A stretch of DNA of 64,000 nt from Adineta ricciae (taxonomy: Eukaryota; Rotifera; Eurotatoria; Adinetida; Adinetidae): contig CAJNOJ010000369.1 in NCBI GenBank assembly GCA_905250025.1, positions 27,037 to 91,036 of the forward strand, in the 5' to 3' direction. How positions within the stretch are numbered: the first letter of the stretch is position 1; every line of letters begins with the position of its first letter. Below the pieces are notes generated by a model. It saw nothing but the letters and a program-made list of their open reading frames with translations, made no database searches and was not told where the DNA came from. The position numbers and the translations under genes are program-made. Shown here piece after piece: positions 58,086 through 64,000 of this stretch.

Positions 58086-58330
58086 TAATAACAATGAAAC
58101 AAAAATCATACAAATAATGATAAGATTAGATTTGGTGGTTCGCTAAGAATCCCAATACCAACTATAACCATCACATTTTTCAGTGATTTATTGTTATCAT
58201 TGCATTTCATCTTTTGTTTTACGCGCTCGAATGATGTATTACAAATAAACACTGCCATAACATTATATTCGACAGGAATTACGAGAATGTTTTCACCCGG
58301 CTCGATTATAAATTTGTAAAATATGGAATT
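58086..58330. other. intergenic between convergent 3' ends (copy 3)
   Basis: Equivalent of 16788-17029. No gene. Confidence 0.4.
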
Positions 58331-59299
58331 TCAAAGATTAGTGTTCTGTTGAACGGTAACTATTGGATAAACTCTTGTCTTTCGACAATAAACTTGAATT
58401 TGATGATTAATTTGCGGTGTTATATAAATTAATGCTAAACTTAATGTTAAAACACATATGGATATACTTAATACAAGAACGCGATAAAAACAAAAGGCAA
58501 GTTCATTAGTAAAGGCAAGAATGATTAACATAATACTCGTTGGGATACCATAAATACCTAATAGGATAAGAATAAGAATGATACGACGAAAAACCACAAT
58601 GTCTCGTTGTTGAGATCGTTGAATTTGTGAAAGATTTCGATTTAAACTTTGTTTATGTAAAAATTGAGTTACACGAATATAAATAAATGAAATGGAAAGA
58701 AAAGGAATTCCATAAATTGTCAAAATTGAATATGCAATTGTTCGAGAATCATCTTTAGGAACTAAACAAACATGTTCATTGTCAATCAATCGTTGACCAT
58801 GCCAAAGTAATATTGGAAGATTTAATAAAAAAGAAAATAACCAAACTGATGGAATCATTAACCAATACGAACGAATATTTAATAGAATTTGTTGTGTTAC
58901 ATGAAGAATACGAAAGAGACGAAAGATTGACTAAAAACGAAAAACTTTCATTAAATATTTCGAAGAAAAAACAAAATTGATTACTTGTAAAACAAATGAT
59001 TGATAAATAGCTGAAATAAATGTATAAAATATATAAGAATGAATTCGACATATTAATGTTTCTTGTTGATCAGTAAATCGTTTTAAATCACCTTGAAGAA
59101 CTCGAATATTAATTGAGAATGTTAATATACCAAGAATGAATAAAACAAAATAATTATTTGTACAAAGAAGTAATTGAATATCAAAGAAAGTTTTTTGTCG
59201 AAGTAAAATTAAGAATAAAATAATCATTGTGATGATTGTACCAATGAAATTGATTATTAGAGAAATTAGATTTAGAAGAAAATTTGTTTGATTTTCCAT
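58331..59299 (-). CDS. GPCR-B 7TM receptor (copy 3)
   Basis: 304 aa, exons 58985-59299 and 58331-58930 with a 54 bp intron. The same seven hydrophobic segments as 17030-17993; about five substitutions in the 175 C-terminal residues (e.g. MIPSVW for MIPLVW, IDNEH for IDSEH, VTVQ for VTLQ) and several in the N-terminal exon (LRQKTFFDIQ, RFTDQQET). No breaks. Both GPCR-B copies being intact while the paired GPCR-A genes are truncated suggests GPCR-B is under constraint. Confidence 0.85.
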
Positions 59300-60523
59300 T
59301 TGAAATGTAAAAAGCAAAAAAAAGGATAAAGTAGAACCGGTTTTATATAGAAAATTTTAATTATCGAAAGTAAGGTTTTATCTTCATCTTAATATAAGAT
59401 TTTATTATTAACATTTCTTTTACGACTCATCCTCTTCACACTCGCATCTTCAAGATAAGAAGTGAAGGGTATGTTCAGAAAGTTCATACTATTTTCACAT
59501 TGTTTCATTGCGTAGAAATGTTTGAAGAGTTAAACTTCATCTTTATACAAACAAAATAAGAATTTTGTGTATTCAAGTCTCTCTGAAATCGAGTATTGCA
59601 CTGTATTAGAACTAAAAACAGACAAAATGCATCATCATTTTCTTAAGAACTATTTTCACATACATAGATTTTTATTAAAACATCTATTTTCAAAATGAGT
59701 CTTTTATAAAATCTAACAGATGCAAAATATGCGACGTGTGATATAAACAAAAACTGAACAGCAGCGGCGTAACCAGGGGCAGGGCAAATGGATAATTGTC
59801 GAATTCATTTCGACCTTCGCCTATTGAGAATTTTAGCTATTGAAAATTTTTTATCTACTTTTCGGTAAGATATTAATTGATCTTTTTCTTCCATTTGAGT
59901 TTTACGCGCAATTTTCGTATAAGAGTAACTCAGAAGAAACTAAATTTCATTAAAATAATCTCATCTTGGTTGATTTTCAACTACAAAACAGATAACTAAT
60001 AACCGGCTTTTTCCCTCGTTTTTACATGAACATGATGCTTAGCTCATTGAAATTTGAAAGATTACGCTAATCGTCCGAGTTTCATATATCTCATGAAAAC
60101 AACACCATTTTACGTCTTTCTTTGCTTTTTGTATGTTATCAGTAGTTTCGTATGTCCGTCAAGAAAATCCTTTCTCATCTACTAGTCAGTGTTTTTCGAT
60201 ACAAGCAAAACTTGCTGATTGACGTAAAAAACGTGATTGCGCTACTGCTAGATACAACATCTCCACTGATAAGGTGATGTTACTAGTTCTCGGACTGAAA
60301 AATACTCCAAGTCCTTAAAAATATTTTTATCTTTCCATCTGTATTTTCAATTTGTTGGCTCTATGACATGTGTCATCATTTAGAGTCTTTATACTGAAGA
60401 TTCTATTTTGAAGAACTTACTGTCAAAAATTTACAAGGGTTTTTCTCTGAGAAAAATCTTGTTTTAGAAAGATAAACGTTTTCTACTAAACCATCAAACA
60501 TCATTTATCTTACTGTCTCTACC
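59300..60523. other. GPCR-B/GPCR-A spacer, copy 3
   Basis: 1.22 kb; lacks ~150 bp relative to copy 2 (joined near 60362 at CTATGACATGTGTC). No gene recognised. Confidence 0.5.
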
Positions 60524-60802
60524 ATGCTTTTGTCATATATCACTCAACAAACGACTATCTATGTTGGTTGCTTTCTCGCTTTCATTGGTATCCTTGGCAA
60601 CTCAATGAATATTCTCGTCTTTTCAACTGTTCCGTCCTATCGAACAACATCTTGTACGTTCTATTTTCTTATCAGTTCTATCTTCAACATTGCATACATC
60701 GTCAGTGTCGGATTCAGTATTGTTCCTGCACGAACATCTCTCGCATGGTGCAAATTCAGACAATTCTGCTTGTATGCGCCTCTTCTGATCGCAGTTACTT
60801 AA
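60524..60802 (+). pseudogene. GPCR-A fragment, TM1-TM3 only (copy 3)
   Basis: MLLSYITQQTTIYVGCFLAF to APLLIAVT then stop, 92 codons. An in-frame deletion removes INLISRI at the end of TM2, and the gene is truncated before the IDQYF motif. It is the counterpart of the shorter fragment at 19349. Confidence 0.85.
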
Positions 60803-61165
60803 TTAGTTACATTCTCTGACAGACTTAATGATACGAAAAATATATTCAACATCATTGAACACATGAGTATCATTTGTTCAGCTTTTATCGTTTACTAGTG
60901 TAATTTGGTTTTAAATATCGACAACGTGATAGTTCCAGGATCGGAATTTTGGCGAAAAGGCAGCTGTTTCTATCGAAACTAAATGAACTCCGTCGTTTAA
61001 TAACAGATTTCGTTCTTCTTTTATTATGACTACAATTCGAAGAATTTGACGGAAGAAAATAATCCGCGAGCACATCTCAATGCATACAAGAAATAAATAA
61101 ACATCGACACACATAAGAAGAACTCGTTCGATTGAAAAAATCCCTTTCTAAAATGAATCATTTAA
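60803..61165. other. spacer, partly absent from copy 2
   Basis: About 150 bp here (60803-60956) are missing at 19454 because of the deletion there. Minus-strand frames to 61114 (NCSHNKRRTKSVIKRRSS) are unassigned. Confidence 0.35.
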
Positions 61166-61830
61166 TTATTTATTGCGCTCATAAAATAGCACAGGCATTT
61201 GACGAGAGTTGTTATTCAAAGAATAAACTGATGAATCATTGAATTCATGCCATTGATTAGTACATGGATGTTTGCCTTGGGTGATAGAGTGACCTGAGTA
61301 AGCCATGTCACTACGATTCGATACACCAAATAGATTGAAACTCGCGACAGACCCTAAACATACGTAAGACTATTGAATCACTTCTCTTAAACGGCAGATT
61401 ACCTTCATAACTTTCGGACGCCACATCGATTAGATCATTAAGATTGAGATCGTTGATTGGCAAGTCCACACGAATATTCAATTTCGTTTGACTGCGAGTT
61501 TGTGAAAAACGTTTTCGATGAAGTACGAGAACATCCGGACACTTTCTGAATCAAGAACTTGTTCGTACATCATCGTTTCTGTTTATACTTTGTACACAGA
61601 TAAAAGAACAATTTCGTCGGATGATCCGCATGCATACTCTTCTCCTGCCGGCTTTTCATTTCCATCCAAATCTTCTTTGCTTATAAACAATTGAATGCAT
61701 TCCTGAACATTGCTCGAATCTTTCGCTGGTATTATTGAACGTTCATCGGCTAAAGTGGATATTTAAATCATCTACAAGAAGCAGAAGATGTATTTCAGAT
61801 AGTTTTCTTTTATTCTTTTGTGAAAATAAA
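61166..61830 (-). pseudogene. ubiquitin-specific protease C-terminal part (copy 3)
   Basis: Same exons as 19673-20330 but less decayed: RKCPDVLVLHRKRFSQTRSQ (closer to VLVLHLKRFS), SGHSITQ retaining the Gly-His of the catalytic GHYTA box, and MPVLFYERNK. The stop before the RKCP block remains, and no N-terminal Cys box is present, so it is still a pseudogene. Confidence 0.78.
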
Positions 61831-61944
61831 CAACAATGCAATCATGGATATATTTGTTGACCGCTTGTGTTTTCTAGAAATATGTATGTGAACAATGTGT
61901 TGTAAAACTTGGATCGCTTACTTACGATCAATGAAGCGAAAAAA

Positions 61945-62197
61945 TCATGTTCCACGAAGAACCATGAATTTTTTCAATGTGTTGATAATTTCAGTCTCGA
62001 ATTTGGCTTGTTCGAGATAGAATTTCGATTTGTCGTTTGTTTGTATGTCAATATTTACATTCTGAATCATTGTTTGATGCGATTTGGCTCTTTGCTCCAA
62101 TATATTTTCGGCATCTTTTAAGCTATCGAGGTATTTTGAATTTTCTTACGCTAATATCGGTAATAGTAAGCGTACGAAGGAACGCTTCGATCGACAT
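61945..62197 (-). pseudogene. small helical gene, splice acceptor deleted (copy 3)
   Basis: Counterpart of 20452-20734. Exon 1 MSIEAFLRTLTITDIS and exon 2 LKDAENILEQRAKSHQTMI to KKFMVLRGT are kept, but a ~30 bp deletion between two ATAGCTTAA repeats removed the acceptor TTTCTGTAG, leaving a ~27 bp intron, too short to splice normally. Confidence 0.6.
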
Positions 62198-62526
62198 TTT
62201 GGGTATATCTAGGTGAAAAAAGAAAGAAACTATTTATACTGTGGCCTGCAAAGCTATTAACATATCTCTCCGTTCTTTTAATGTGTTTTCCTTTAGATGT
62301 GATTACTTTTCTTTGTTTTCCTCATATCTATTCCTCGAGAATATTTTGATCACGTCCGTTTTCGTTAATGAACAGAGTCCATGGCGATGGATGGTCTTCC
62401 CAACATTTCATACCTCAGTCAGATCACTTTGTGATTGTGATAACCTCGTCGAGTTAACCGTAGAAAATCTCGCAGAGAAAAAACACATTTTCCTTCTCAA
62501 TCGAATAAATATCGTCTTTTACTTAC
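62198..62526. other. spacer between small gene and eL20 remnant (copy 3)
   Basis: Equivalent to 20735-21125. No gene recognised. Confidence 0.35.
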
Positions 62527-62863
62527 TTGACTTTCAAACCATCAAAGTGTGTCACATATCATAGACGACATTCCGTAGCAGACAAACGTTCAACCTTTGT
62601 GACTTGAATGGTCGACGATCGAGCATGATGTTTCACGGACATATCACAATAATATTGTGTGATAACTAATTTTCATGCTGAATCTCGATATTCTTGGTAC
62701 ATCTTATGAGTATCAGGTCGAGAATCATATCGAAGCCAAACATAACCCTCTTCACCACTATAATGATTTATGCTAGTTGACCAACTAGCGTTTGAAAATC
62801 TCACCAGCGCTCTTCTTCAATGTTCCAGCTGACATAAAAAAAAGAATAGAAACGAGATGTCGC
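62527..62863 (-). pseudogene. ribosomal protein eL20 (RPL18A) pseudogene (copy 3)
   Basis: As 21126-21440, but keeps GYVWLRYDSRPDTHKMYQEY, the piece deleted from copy 2. It shares the stop after ATECRL and gains a stop after YRDSA. Confirms the family assignment and the ancestral inactivation. Confidence 0.85.
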
Positions 62864-63821
62864 TTAGATGATTAGTTGTTTGTTCTCTCCAGAGATGAGA
62901 ATAAAATCTAGAATTTCAAAGCTGAAATGAAATTCGAACGGGAATGAATGGACAAAAATGTGATTGGTTAGAAGCGTGTGTCCTTCTTGATTGGAGAGAG
63001 AGAGGTTGAAAAGTATAATCACCAAAATGGAAGCGCGACCATTGAATGATGTACTTCTCTTATTGGAAAAGACCAAATCATCAACTTGTGGAATGAAAGC
63101 TTTAGGCCATCATGTACTCGCACATAACCCAACAGGACTCATATCTTCATTCGTTCAATAGATCGAAATGACAATGGCTTTTAAAAATGACTTTGCAGAA
63201 GGTTCTTGATTGCTGCTTCCATCGTTTCTATTTAATCCTATTCGGTTGAACAGTCAGTCGGCCAATAAGAGAAATTCGTGCTTTCTTGAAATGTTTCAGG
63301 CGGTGGCGTAGCACACACATCTCCTAGTGCTCATATACGTCTCAATGAGCAACGATCATTACGGGCACATGCGCAATATTCATTGAGAAACAACTGCTGA
63401 GTCAACATCCACGGTGGTGCATTAAGTATTAAAGATATAAAAAATATTTATTAATGTCGTTCGAACGAATCGTTTGTATATGCGTCACGTATTACATAAG
63501 CAGTAAAATCATTGGTGACCGATCTGAAACCATTTTGTATATAATCATACATCACATTCATCCTCAAGAACGAAGTGGAAGGAAAACACGACGGTTATCA
63601 AACAAAAGTTTCATTGTGTTCATTTCGTATACTATCAACATGGCTAGCTGTTGAACTTCAGCAAGAGAAAACTTTATTCAAATGAAGCAAGAAAAGATGA
63701 TGAATATTCATATCGATTGGTTCATTCTTAATTGATCTAGTGTATATCTTTAGTTCACCATAGAACATATCGACGCCGTCGGTGTGAACATGTCATTGTT
63801 CCTGTAGACGACAAAGAGGAA
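62864..63821. other. upstream region of the F-box gene (copy 3)
   Basis: Equivalent to 21441-22169 plus ~200 bp at 62915-63100 not present there and a short piece near 63666-63690. No certain gene. Confidence 0.4.
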
Positions 63822-64000
63822 ATGGAAAGAAATATGTACATAAAGAATGACAGAAATTCATCCGTACATACAGACATGAACGAATCTAATAATAATCTAC
63901 TTCATCTACCCGATGAAATCTTCCTCATCATTTTCAAAGAACTCACCATGCTTGATGTGTTCTCTTCACTTGTGAATGTTGATCGGCGTTTTCATCGACT
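63822..64000 (+). CDS. F-box protein, 5' end, runs off the window
   Basis: First ~59 codons, nearly identical to those at 22170 (MERNMYIKNDRNSSVHTDMN, LLHLPDEIFLIIFKELTMLD). Intact as far as visible; probably the complete gene continues beyond 64000. Confidence 0.82.
   Translation, partial: MERNMYIKNDRNSSVHTDMNESNNNLLHLPDEIFLIIFKELTMLDVFSSLVNVDRRFHR

Noticed and set aside
1-64000. Telomeric or retrotransposon (reverse transcriptase, PLE/Athena) sequences expected near bdelloid subtelomeres
   Set aside because: No telomere-like repeat tract and no reverse transcriptase or integrase motif was found on either strand.

Overview
The window looks like a piece of a bdelloid rotifer nuclear genome (Adineta/Rotaria type). 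This is inferred from AT-rich DNA, many 47-70 bp GT..AG introns and several families I know mainly from bdelloid proteomes: short one- or two-exon class A-like 7TM receptors, NHL-propeller receptors, degenerate F-box/leucine-rich proteins, and NACHT-HEAT and IRG-type immune NTPases. No tRNA, rRNA, CRISPR array, bacterial operon or intact transposon was recognised. Exon models below were built by hand from reading frames, splice sites and matching phases.

Layout. 0-2 kb: a 4-exon single-pass membrane gene, then the 5' third of a 7TM receptor stopping at a lone N (2038). 2.04-11.2 kb: a block (copy 1) repeating 23.7-33.5 kb: F-box 3' end, decayed Kv-beta/aldo-keto reductase gene, deleted GPCR-B, two GPCR-A genes, a type II membrane protein, progranulin-like gene and a RING gene cut by a second N (11200). 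11.3-16.8 kb: tandem repeat, IRG GTPase, NHL-7TM receptor pseudogene. 17-33.8 kb (copy 2): GPCR-B, truncated GPCR-A, USP and ribosomal protein eL20 (RPL18A) pseudogenes around a small 77-aa gene, a complete F-box gene, then the same series as copy 1 ending in a complete RING gene. 33.8-42.1 kb: chitin-binding peptide, 8-exon mucin-like protein with a choice-of-anchor A domain, SLC33A1-type acetyl-CoA transporter, a third GPCR type. 42-48.8 kb: sparse DNA, a truncated membrane protein start against the third N (45121), GPCR-A 3' half, GPCR-A and F-box pseudogenes. 48.8-55.3 kb: a 2155-aa NACHT-HEAT protein on the minus strand. 57.6-64 kb (copy 3): a second copy of 16.3-22.3 kb, running off the window inside the F-box gene.

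Biology. The region is a birth-and-death cluster of sensory (7TM) and candidate immune genes (IRG, NACHT, RING), with decayed fragments of housekeeping genes trapped between them. The recurring module is GPCR-B on minus and GPCR-A on plus, divergently arranged about a shared 1-1.4 kb spacer; it occurs four times. Copies 1 and 3 together represent nearly one more version of copy 2, and all three single-N positions sit exactly where homology switches, so part of the apparent arrangement may be haplotype mis-scaffolding and not true tandem duplication.
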